Shown: in pieces, positions 52,045 to 61,722 of the stretch | How positions within the stretch are numbered: the first letter of the stretch is position 1 | Layout: every line of letters starts with the position of its first letter | From: Salminus brasiliensis | Lineage: Eukaryota > Chordata > Actinopteri > Characiformes > Bryconidae | Length of the DNA: 64,000 nucleotides | Direction: 5' to 3' | Assembly (NCBI RefSeq): GCF_030463535.1 | Contig: NC_132899.1 | Coordinates: 16,780,490 to 16,844,489, forward strand | The notes under the pieces: generated by a model | The model's input: only the letters and a program-made list of their open reading frames with translations | Told to the model about the DNA's origin: nothing | Databases searched by the model: none | Made by a program: the position numbers and the translations under genes

Positions 52045-55000
52045 CTCTGAGAACACACTCCCCTTGGTCATACACATAAACAAAAGAAAAGAGGTTATGA
52101 GGGTTAATGGATAGCATGCATGTTGTCAGGCTTTTTACATGCAGCTGCTGGCTTAAGACTTACCACCCACGGTATATCGCTCTGTCAGGAGGAGGGGAGA
52201 GAAAAGAAAGAGAGAAAGACAGTTCAACACTGATGATGCCAGGTTAAGGGACCTGTCTACATTTGAAACTCAGACATCATACAACTGCTAGCTAGAGAGA
52301 GACACAAAAACAACAGACATGATTTTAAAGGAAGACCCCAGTATTTACACTAATCCGTCTGATGCATCTCTAGCATCAGTTAATTATCGGCCAGAATAAT
52401 TCTGACGAAAAAAGTAAATTCACTGCCTCAAAGCATACATAGTGCTGTGGTCATGCAAAAACCTTGCATCTCCAAAACAACAACTTTACAGGAGAAGGAA
52501 AAAAACCTTCTAAACTTTCAATGGAAAGTCTGAAAAAGATTTAAAGAATTTCTAAAGAACAACAGACTATTTCCAATGTCAAGTGCTAAAAAGTTACATG
52601 ACAAAATGACAAAAATAGATGATTATGAATAGATGAAATGTTATTGCCATTTTTTTTTTAATTAAGGTCTATATAATTCGCTTATTTCATCTATCCACCC
52701 ATTCTCTTATCCACTTCTTCCTGGTCAAGGTTGTCCAGAATCATTAGGCACAAGGCAGGAAAAACCCTGGACAGGGCTGTTATTTGAATGATTCCCTTAA
52801 TTTTTTCAGAGAGAGGAAACTGTGGTACTATGTTACCACATACGTTCTTGCTTGATTGCACATGTGGCGGCCCAATGGCTTTTAAATAAAGGGGTTTTTG
52901 TGTGTAAATGATTGTCCATGAATATGGATACAGCACATCAGGTCTAAATATGCTGGAGTGTTTCTTTAAACGAGTTTGTTTTAAGAGAGAGATTTTGATG
53001 ATTTGACTTTCAGTTCTACTGTAACAGGGATGAAGAAAGCAAGCAAAAGGGCAACATCACAAATACCAAAACAAGAGCAAAGATCTGTGTTAATAAGTTC
53101 TCTGTTGCTGAGGCAACACATCATTGCAGTGACCCACTTAAAGAGAGCAGCAAGTCTGTAGTGGGCCTGCTGGCCCTACTAAGCACTCCCATTGAGAGAA
53201 AAAAAACGAAATGTCAGTTTTCTCTGGCCCAGAGCGCTTACTCCTCTCCTACATAGTGCAAAAATACCTCAGCGGGACCTGGAGCCAAGCCCTGCACTGA
53301 TAACACACTCCTATTATTACAGCAGGTCGTCTAAACAAAAGCCGCGTCAGAACTACCTTCCTCAGAATCATGCCAAAAATAAAGATAGCACACAGGTAAA
53401 AGCGAGGGGATACATGAAGGTCTCAGGGTGCAACACCATTGGCTATTAAATGTATTTTCCATTGGTCTGGTGAGCGGTGTTTACAGTAACTTCAAACAAT
53501 CCAATAATAACATGTTGCACTGAAAACAGACGAAACATGCTAGATAAAGGTCCTGACTGAAACACTGAGCGAAACCAGTGAGCTGGTGAAACGAGGAGAG
53601 TTACATTCTTCCCTGGTTATGCTTTACTACACAGAATGAACCTGAGAAAGAATGAACCTAGATAAATGTAACATTGTGCAAGCACTTCCACTAGTTACCT
53701 ACACATCCAAATCCAAATCATCAACAGGGAACACCAAACCTTACAGAAATCACAGAAGCTAAATACTATCAATTAAAATAACAGCAAGACAGCAAGACAG
53801 ACAGCTTCCTGTTTTCATGTCAACCACTGTCAGCTAAAGGACAAGCAAGAATAAAAAAGCAAGAACGTCTGCACAATATCAACACGCATATCTACTTCCG
53901 GAGTCTTTCTTTCAAAGAGTTTACTCTGTAGCCTGCCTTTAGGAAGACCTAAAGGACCTGACACACATTATGTCCACTTTAAGTGGCCGTTAAACCAAGT
54001 AGAATCCAGGCACACACTAGCCTATATCAGTCATTACACCTTTCAATTAAACACAAACCTATGTAAAAAAAAACAAAACAAAAAAAAAACCACCCATGTC
54101 TGTTATAACTAGTAGTGTCAATGTTTCAAACCAAGGCAAACATGCTCTGGTAATGGTATCACTCCATGCAGTGAGCTGACTGTGTCTCCAAATGCATGAA
54201 TTTATTTTCTACTAACCTGAGGTTCTCCAGGCATTCCAACACATGTTTCTGGATGTGCTCATCTTTCTCATAGGTCTCCAGCAGAGAGATGGCATCATCA
54301 TGATTCTGACAGTAGACCTTATACACATCCTCCAGCTCTGATTTGAAGGCCTGGAACACTTGTCCTAGTAAACAGAGGACAGACAAACCCTTTGAAAAGC
54401 TTCAGGAGAGGGACACATGATCATGTAAAAGGTAATGGCATTCAACAGGGCTAGAACTGAGAAGTGCAGTTTTCTTACCTATAGAGTCATTGTCATGAAG
54501 TGCCTCATTTAGCCGGGTCGAGAGTTCAATTACAGAGTCGATGTTACCAAAGAGCCCATCAAAGTCTACATTCTGGACCTTTATAATGTATAGATATTGT
54601 GGTTTTAAAGGAGAAGGAGAGAAAGCTACAATTCCAATACCATTCCAGTAAACTGTAAATAGTGGTTGTTCATATTTAAGTCATTTAAAATACATTAAAA
54701 TGACCTTAAACATTCATAACTTCCATTAGAAAATGAATTGTAAAAAGAGAGGTTCTGTCTGGAAAGTGATGATATACACTATATGTCCAATGTTTGTGGA
54801 CAGCCCTTCTGATGAATGCATTTAACTACTTTAAGTCGCACCCATTGCTGACACATAAGTGCGAAGCACACACACAGTTTATCTAGCCCCTAAACAGAAG
54901 TACTGTCAATAGAATAGGACTCTCTGGAGCAGATAAACATAAACCTACTGGCACCATGCCTAATGCCAGATGTGGGCTAGAGGGGTATAACCGTGTTCTC

Positions 55001-55410
55001 TGGAATGATGATGCTTCATCACCAATACTTTTGGGATGAGCTGGGGAACTTGGGATGAGCTGGGGTGGACAATTAAGACATTTACTCCAACAAAATTAAT
55101 GATTTTGTTGATTTCAGAAGGTGGTGTCCCAATACTTTTGTCCATATTGTGTATATGCACTTGTGACAACTGTAATGAAGAGCTTTGTATATTGCTGCTA
55201 CCATACCCACCTGTCTTTGCTTTAGAGGTTCAATTATCTCCTTTTTACACATCCGCAGGTCTTTTATGTAGTCTGCCTCGGTCTGCAAAAGCTCCTCTAT
55301 GACCTTTGAACGTTTCTCGAGCATTCTCTGTTCAGGGTCCTCAGTGGAGGCCGCAGAGGCTGGGGCTGAGTCTAGAGATTTAGGCTGGGCTGACAGCAGA
55401 GTCATCTCTT
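45532..55410 (-). CDS. dnmbp: Dynamin-binding protein (Tuba), 3' part: DH, BAR and two SH3 domains; 5' incomplete
   Basis: Cdc42-specific GEF scaffold linking dynamin to actin assembly and apical junctions. Exons: 55410-55211, 54578-54479, 54364-54217, 52181-52164, 51295-51096, 50958-50828, 50720-50616, 49781-49650, 49341-49009, 47430-47251, 46929-46731, 46621-45957, 45717-45532, giving 864 codons. The DH domain begins near [15 protein letters not shown] and runs to about residue 225, including [20 protein letters not shown]. The BAR region is about 266-480 ([19 protein letters not shown]). SH3 domains are at about 535-600 (ending [13 protein letters not shown]) and 804-864 ([25 protein letters not shown]). 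The SH3 linker carries [11 protein letters not shown], as in human DNMBP. This identifies dnmbp over ARHGEF37/38. The long-form N-terminal SH3 exons are not in the window. Confidence 0.94.
47511..47960. mobile_element. Non-autonomous element between two (TA)n tracts
   Basis: Contains cacattgctgttgggtgact and ends aagtggtcttaattttttcc agagc, features I recognise from dispersed Tc1-type elements of fishes. Its insertion into a TA stretch fits TA target preference. Confidence 0.5.
47961..48031 (+). repeat. (TA)n microsatellite
   Basis: About 35 TA units. Confidence 0.9.
48190..48700 (-). mobile_element. Tc1-type transposase remnant
   Basis: The minus strand contains [12 protein letters not shown]-like sequence near 48540-48575 and, further along, [11 protein letters not shown] near 48410-48445. 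These are in the order found in Tc1 transposases, with many stops and frameshifts between. Confidence 0.65.
49782..50615. other. dnmbp intron, no feature recognised
   Basis: Mixed unique-looking sequence with no exon or clear transposon end. The intron at 49342-49649 is likewise unremarkable. Confidence 0.4.
51296..52163. other. dnmbp intron with long (CA)n tract
   Basis: Holds a (CA)n tract at 51962-52041 and otherwise AT-rich sequence. Open frames through the tract are repeat artefacts. Confidence 0.5.
51962..52041 (+). repeat. (CA)n microsatellite
   Basis: About 40 CA units. Confidence 0.9.
52164..52181 (-). other. dnmbp: dnmbp 18-nt microexon in the DH domain
   Basis: The acceptor cctgacag and donor TG|GTAAGTC bound AGCGATATACCGTGGGTG. 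It starts and ends in phase 2. It joins LENLR to [10 protein letters not shown] by adding A-I-Y-R-G-W, matching the human stretch [18 protein letters not shown] in length and pattern. Skipping it would remove six residues in frame. Confidence 0.8.
52182..54216. other. dnmbp intron, about 2 kb
   Basis: Contains a family-C repeat copy at 52440-52560 (gcaaaaaccttgcatctcca, tttacaggagaaggaaaaaa) and a short repeat at 52685-52790 (ccacccattctcttatccac). No exon found. Confidence 0.5.
54775..55153 (+). mobile_element. Family-A mariner-like MITE, complete
   Basis: Starts tacactatatgtccaatgtt and ends caatacttttgtccatattgtgta, forming inverted termini. It contains agatgtgggctagaggggta. It lies in the intron before dnmbp exon 54578-54479. 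Confidence 0.75.
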
Positions 55411-56439
55411 CTGAAGAAGACAGAAAGGAAGCAAATGTTAACACAGAAACAATCTTGGATATATATAGTCTTTCTGAACCATGGCCTGCTTGTTGGACTA
55501 GACTGTGAGAATGGAAGTTTAGCAATTGAACAATAAAAATATGTATAAAAGAAAGTGGTTAGGGTGGCACAGTTTAAAGTATTGCTTTACGCAGCATGTG
55601 GCCGCTCACTGTCCAGAGGATGTCACGCCGCAGGGTGAAGTCTGACTGCTCTCTGATCTTTTTCTCTCCGCTTTGAGGCTGGGCTGAGTAAGACACTGGG
55701 ATTGCTGGAGACAGAGTTGCTCTCATGCACCAGTGGGCCCCCACAATGGAGTCTAAAAAGGGCCTTTGTGGGAACACAAAGAGCTGCCACAACTTTCACG
55801 GAGACATGGGCTTTTTGGGGGCTTGGGCTGCTCTAGATCAGGCTGCAGGGGACAGAAGCAAAGGTTTCCGTCCATTACAGACAACGGGGACTTTTGGCTG
55901 TGAATCAGGCTCTTTACATATTCACTTTACAAAGGGCATGGTCAACTTCATGGCATTGCAGAGCCTGGTTTGACTACTTAAAAATATATAATATTTTACT
56001 TATGGCCTAATTACTAATTTTCAGTAAGATAATGGGACACATCAGTATATTATTTCTATGAAAGGCTTTGCATTGTTTGTGTCTGGTTAATTAAGTGCAT
56101 TTTATCATTTAGCTTTTTTATATTAGAAGATTATTTGATTCTATTCTAATAGAATTGTTATTGAAGGCCAAGGTCACAACACTGCCCTATTTACATATTT
56201 CTTTAACCCACACCAGCGAAGTGTGTTGGGGCAGACAGTAAACTATGGAGTGGTGTGTATGTATTTTCAGGAGAGGAATTACCCATAAGCGTTCTACAAG
56301 GAATGCAACAGGTGTGTGAAGTAAACCCTGATACCATGCAGGACCTCATGCCTCAACCACAGTGGACACCTCCCAATGTAAACCTCAAAACATACAACTG
56401 AACTGTACCAAACCGGACTGAACAGCTATTTTGCACTCT

Positions 56440-56765
56440 GCCTATTTGCACTCTGCCTATTTGCACACCTGTACAGATGTTCTCTTTCTGTTAATATTCA
56501 GGTCATCTGTAACTTTCTATATATATTTTTCAACCAAATCTGTTTCACATCTCTCAGCTTCTTCAGCTCTTTATTACCTTTAGTACGTTTTACTTTTTTA
56601 ATTTATCCCCTACCCTATTTATTGTTTAGTGTAATTTTCCTTTAGTTTAATACTGTAAATAATCTGTGTTCTGTGTTTTTGTTACTTGTCATACGTGTTG
56701 CTCTCACCAAGACAAATTCCTTGTATGTGTAACATACTTGGTGAAATAAAGAGATTCTGATTCTG
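56440..56765 (+). mobile_element. Retroelement 3' tail-like repeat
   Basis: Ends ttggtgaaataaagagattc tgattctga, with gttgctctcaccaagacaaa inside. Related to 43022-43348. No reverse transcriptase frame is nearby. Confidence 0.55.
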
Positions 56766-58970
56766 ACCTCCTGGATCTAATATGGTGACTAGCAGTGACA
56801 TCATTCTGAGGTAAACCTTTCATGCTGCTGATTCATTAGTAGGACCGTAAGAGATTAGCCTCCCAAACAAATGGCACTTAATACATTTAGTAGCTTGCCT
56901 ACCACCACTACTACAGTGGTGTCAGAACACCTGCTTTCAAAAAAGGTTTTGGCTGAATCTGAGACATAACTTGGGAATCTTGGTGCAAAGCAATACTGAA
57001 CTGCTTGAATACATGTAATAAAAATCTTTTTTTTATATAATAAATCTATTCAATGGGTTTTTTTAGTCTAGAAATCAAGTCTTAATTTTTTACAGAATGG
57101 AAATATTCAAGTAGAGAAAGGAGCTCCACCACCCACGCCTAGCCAAAACTTTCTACACCAGAATAACTCTGATACAGGGAATGTCTAGCAGTATTTGTGA
57201 CAAATTATCAAATAGTACATTATCTTTTATGTGAAGAAGGACAGATAACAGAACAATAGGCCTTCACTTATCTATGTGCTATCCAAGTTACTCCCTTTAC
57301 ATACATTTCAGAAACAAGCACAGAAACAGAAACAGACCCCCCCCCTTTGTATGTCATACATACACACACACACACACACACAAACACACCCACTGTACAA
57401 TACAAGCTGTTCTGACCTACTTTGACCTACTAAGTTCTGAATAAAATCTCTTAAAGTAAAGTCTGTCTATATCAGTTAATTCTAAATTCTAAGCAGCGCT
57501 GAAGTTTAAGTGTGGCCCAAGCAAAAAGCCAAGCCGACAAAGAATTCCTCTAACACAAATAAGCACACCAGCAGACAGGACGTTCACTCCTAGCAGTGAC
57601 TCAGTGACTGTAAGAATTCAAGCAGGAACCAGTTGTTCACCTGCTTTACCAATCATGCATTTATGAAGAATGGAAAACGTGAGCTGGATAGAAACTAAAA
57701 GTTGAGTAATTCCAAAACTGTGATATAAAACACAACTAGCTACACACTCAAACCCGTCCAATCAGTTAAAGTGCAATTTTAAGGCAACATGGAAGGTTCA
57801 ACTGATGAATCACATATTAAGACCAAATTTTAGACATTCAAGTATGCACACTAGAAACTTATGGGTTTCTAATAGGTTTAGGTTCTGTAGAGGCGAAAAA
57901 GGTTCGTACTCACTTGTTATTTACAAGAATTTAATTAAAAGTCCCATCCATTCAAAGATTTATTAAAAGAAAAAAAAAGTAGATCTATGCCATTACTTCA
58001 AGTCAAGTCAAATTTATTTGTATAGCGCTTTTTACAACTGTTGTCGTCACAAAGCAGCTTTACATAATTAGTACTTAATTACATAATTAGTACTTACTTC
58101 ATTACAATCATTTCGCATCAGTATTTTTAAGGACAGAGTATTCCTAGTGCTGTAATTATGTGTATGAATGTAATTGTGTGAGTGCATTCTCGGGAAAGAG
58201 TGGTACATGAGGACCTTTCCTACAGAAAGCATGCCAAGGCTCTTACAGTAACGTATGTGTGCCATGGCCTGGTGAATGGTTGAGTGGGTAATCCCAGACA
58301 GGCACACAAAGGCCTCCCTCTCTCCCTCTCTCTAATCTGTTGACGTGCAGTGGAAGTAATTGCTTGTGGCATTGTGTTTGGTCTCCTTCCACAGCGCTGG
58401 TCCTACCAGTCTACACCATGCAGCCCCCTTAGTGCCCTTACAGGGGCACAAACTGCAGACCCAGTGGTGGCACTGCAGAGGTTGTCCTGGTCAAAGGTCT
58501 GACCCTGTAACCATGCAATGCAATGGTGGTCATAAATCATTATGCCTGGCCATGACAGATCAGACACCAAACAAAGGCATGAAGTCCAAGCGTTGTGTAT
58601 TCTCTATAGATTAGTTTTTTTCTAAATAAGAACTTCTGAAAAATATAAAATCGGATACTTAGGTTGAGGTTACGCTAAGCCAGATACAATGCAATCGGAG
58701 GGCTTGCTCCATCAAGGCAGATACATGTACTGTTAAAAAAAACAAAAAAAAAACAACAACATTTTGCTAAGGAAATAACAAGTCATTTTCCAAGCCTGTA
58801 TTTTGAAAGGATGAACGTAACAGCATAAGAACTAATAGTTCTGAGGTAACGCTGATCAACCAGAGTGAAATCACTGCTACTGCTACTTTTGGGTTCACCC
58901 AAAAGGCAGTTTTCATACAGGCACAACAAGCATGGGTCAGGAGAAGCAGACACAGGATTACTATTGTCAA

Positions 58971-59140
58971 TGTCACACAAAAACCTTTTTTCTCCAAAAT
59001 GCCAGCTTTACATGGGAAGAAAAAAACCTTAACTTAACAGAAGTCAATGTAAAAAGATTTTCGGGAGTATTTCTATTGGTCCATTTATCATGGAACTTGG
59101 ACACAATGTAAAAATGCCAGATTCAAATGATGTCATGACC
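58971..59140 (+). mobile_element. Family-C small repeat
   Basis: Begins tgtcacacaaaaaccttttt, then tctccaaaatgccagcttta, and continues with tatttctattggtccattta. Other copies or parts are at 26812, 35335, 52440 and 60376. Confidence 0.5.
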
Positions 59141-59615
59141 TCATGCAATAGTGTATTTAGTTACTAGGTATGCCTAAAACAACAATCTAAGTGGAGACAG
59201 ACCACTACTAAAATTAGAAGCCAAAGTCAATCAAGGCCATATTGATAATATGTTATTTTGAAGTCTGGAAATGCTATGGAGCATTAGGTCTAAAATTGCA
59301 CTGTGGGCTATAAGGAAGGAGTCTGTTAACTGTTAGCAACCACCTAGGCATAATTACAAATATAAAGTATATTCATACACAAGCCACTGTAACTAATGTA
59401 CATCTCTAGCTCATGGCAGTCAGTTTTTATCACAACTTAAATTTTCCACAACACCTCACCTTCTGCTAACCCATTTAAATATACTTCCCATTACATCATT
59501 TTTACAACCCTCTCACACCCAAGCACACTGTGAAGTCACACATATACCAATATGCTGACGTCTCCTTGAAAACAGTGTCCTACAAATACGACTGACCAAC
59601 TTAGCTGTCACTCAC

Positions 59616-59667
59616 CTGTAGCCACCATATAAACAAACTTCTCCTTCTGGAGGCCATGCACACTCAT
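59616..59667 (-). CDS. dnmbp: Possible alternative first coding exon of a short dnmbp isoform
   Basis: The minus strand encodes MSVHGLQKEKFVYMVAT and ends ACAG|GTGAGT in phase 1, exactly the phase needed to join exon 55410-55211 (AA GAG ATG). An in-frame TGA lies eight codons before the ATG with no AG acceptor between, so in this frame it can only be a first exon. No homologous exon is known to me, so this is inference from splice signal and frame. Confidence 0.4.
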
Positions 59668-60295
59668 AAACACCCCCAGGTGGCAAGGTCATGTCCAGTG
59701 CATTCTCCTGGCGCTGAGAGGACCTGCATTGTCTCACTGTATCATCACGAAGAGCTCTTTCTGTGGGACACACAGGCTCCATTCTGAACCCACATTACCA
59801 TGTGAATGCATGGGAACCCACGATCATTACACACAACCCAGTGAGCACAGCCACCACTGCGAGCGCACACACAAAAGTCTGGAGCTGGACTCTTCACGCT
59901 CATATTCACACAGACTCACATACACACACACCCCCAGCTCCACCGCCAAGTGATCTTAGCAGGTCTGGACCATGATTTTAGAATGACCAAGCCATCTCCA
60001 GAGCCTAGCCCAATTACTCCAAATTCCATCAAGGTCTTAAGGATCTCTCAGTATGGCGGCCTCTCCATGTCTCAGCACTCAGCCTTTTGTTGGGGTGCAT
60101 CTGAGAACAGGTGAAGGATCTATTTCCAAAGGCTAAAAAAAAAGCTATCCTAATATATTTTCATGTGAATTATTACAATAGTTATTGCCAAAAGTAATAA
60201 ACAAACAACAACAAAAAAAAACTCTTAGAAAAGGATACATTTTTAATATCCAGTCTCAAAGAGAATGGTGGTGGGGTCACTTGAATAGTTCCATG

Positions 60296-60374
<79 letters not shown>
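60296..60374 (+). repeat. (TA)n microsatellite
   Basis: About 39 TA units directly before a family-C element. Confidence 0.9.
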
Positions 60375-60375
<1 letters not shown>

Positions 60376-60377
<2 letters not shown>

Positions 60378-60515
60378 TGTCACTGTCAGGCAAAAACCGT
60401 GTGTCTCCAAAAAAGGCAAAATTACATGAGAAGGAAAAACCTTACCAGATTCAAATTATGTCAAAAAGCACAAAATGGTAAAAATGGATACACAAGATTT
60501 GTGTGACAGTTATTA
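60376..60515 (+). mobile_element. Family-C small inverted-terminus element
   Basis: Starts cactgtcactgtcaggcaaa and ends tacacaagatttgtgtgacag, so the termini are inverted versions of each other. About 140 bp, non-coding, inserted beside a TA tract. Confidence 0.6.
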
Positions 60516-61683
60516 GGGTAGAAGTTATTTTTTCTATGTATTTCAGTCCAGATTACTGATTAACTAATCTAATCTAATCCAAAATACTACTTTATTGTAG
60601 TCACTTTTATTTTACTTACCTTTAAAAGTATAGATAAGAATAAAATGCTGAATTATTTATTTAAATAGTATTTAGATGTAAACAGAAAAAACAGGCAAAA
60701 GAAAAAAGGATTTATTACGGGTCAGCTTGGTTGTTGCAATTAAACATTAGAGACAGCAGTGGTTGGTCAAGTGAGTTTGCAAAGTTTGCAAATTGAACTG
60801 TCCAAAAAAAATCTAAAAATCTTTGGTGTTCGCAGTTTTCAGCAGTCTTCCAATTCTACACATTTTACTGAATATGCTGATGTCTGAATAACTCAGCAGT
60901 GTATAAGTGCCAGAATAATGGTGTACTGTAATTTAGCTAGTAATCAAGCACTGCACTTTATAAAGTATCTGTAAGAGAATTGCTTTTTCCTGTTACTGTA
61001 ACAGAATATGTACCGTTTTGTAAACCTAATTATGTAAACTGTTACCAAGTACTTTCTAAATCAAACTCTCTCTCCCTAACCCTAACTTTAACCTCCGCTA
61101 ACAGGTTCCCTGTTAGTTTCCAAAAAAATTAAACATGTAGCTTTTGGCACTTCACCCTGACAGGAGCATTTAGCTGCTCTAGACAATGCAGTTTTTTTTT
61201 TACTCTGGCATTCCTACAAATACAAGAGAACTTTGTTCTGTAAGTGTATGAAACTGCTCTCACACTAATCAGGTTGAGAGTAAAATGTAAACTTGTAAAG
61301 CATGTCATAGCAGAACAGATTTACAGCTTGAAAGCAGTGACTTGCAAGGGTAGTTTTGCTTTGGCATGTTGAAACTAGTGCGGTTTATGGACCGCCACTC
61401 TTGGTCTGCCCTCTGAGCTGTTTGAGTATCACCGCGTAGTCTAAGGTCACGCACTATCAGCGCTGTGTGCTCAGCACAAAGTTCACACAAGAATGGCCAG
61501 TTGCCATGGATACATGCGGTAGCGGACCTCTCATATTGTGCCAAGACTGAAAGTGAGTGGGGGAGCAGCTTTTGCTAAGAATTAGGAAGACTGTGTACAA
61601 GCCACAATCATTGTGTGTATTATGTGAACTTGTGTGTGTCTGTGCATGGGTGCGTGGGTGCGTGCGTGCATGCATGGGTGTGT

Positions 61684-61685
61684 GC

Positions 61686-61717
<32 letters not shown>
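61684..61717 (+). repeat. (TG)n microsatellite
   Basis: About 15 TG units preceded by tgcgtg-type imperfect repeats from 61640. Confidence 0.85.

Positions 61718-61722
<5 letters not shown>

Larger units (their letters stand above)
55411..59615. other. dnmbp upstream intron or intergenic DNA
   Basis: No recognisable dnmbp SH3 exons. Contains a retroelement-tail-like repeat at about 56440-56765, a (CA)n tract at 57361-57382, a SINE-like module at 57998-58075 (tcaaatttatttgtatagcg cttttt) and a family-C repeat at about 58971-59140. A GC-richer stretch at 55570-55860 has an open minus-strand frame of unknown meaning. Confidence 0.45.

Noticed and set aside
51899-52117. Minus-strand Cys-Val-rich frame
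   Set aside because: Translation of a (CA)n microsatellite.
45532-55410. Assignment as ARHGEF37 or ARHGEF38
   Set aside because: The same domain order exists in those proteins, but DH, BAR and SH3 stretches and the [11 protein letters not shown] linker match DNMBP much better.
55574-55792. 72-codon minus-strand frame in GC-richer DNA just upstream of the dnmbp DH exon
   Set aside because: I could not match it to dnmbp or find an acceptor/donor pair giving the right phase; left as unexplained sequence.
60185-60481. 98-codon plus-strand frame
   Set aside because: More than a third is Ile-Tyr from (TA)n, and the rest is a small mobile element.
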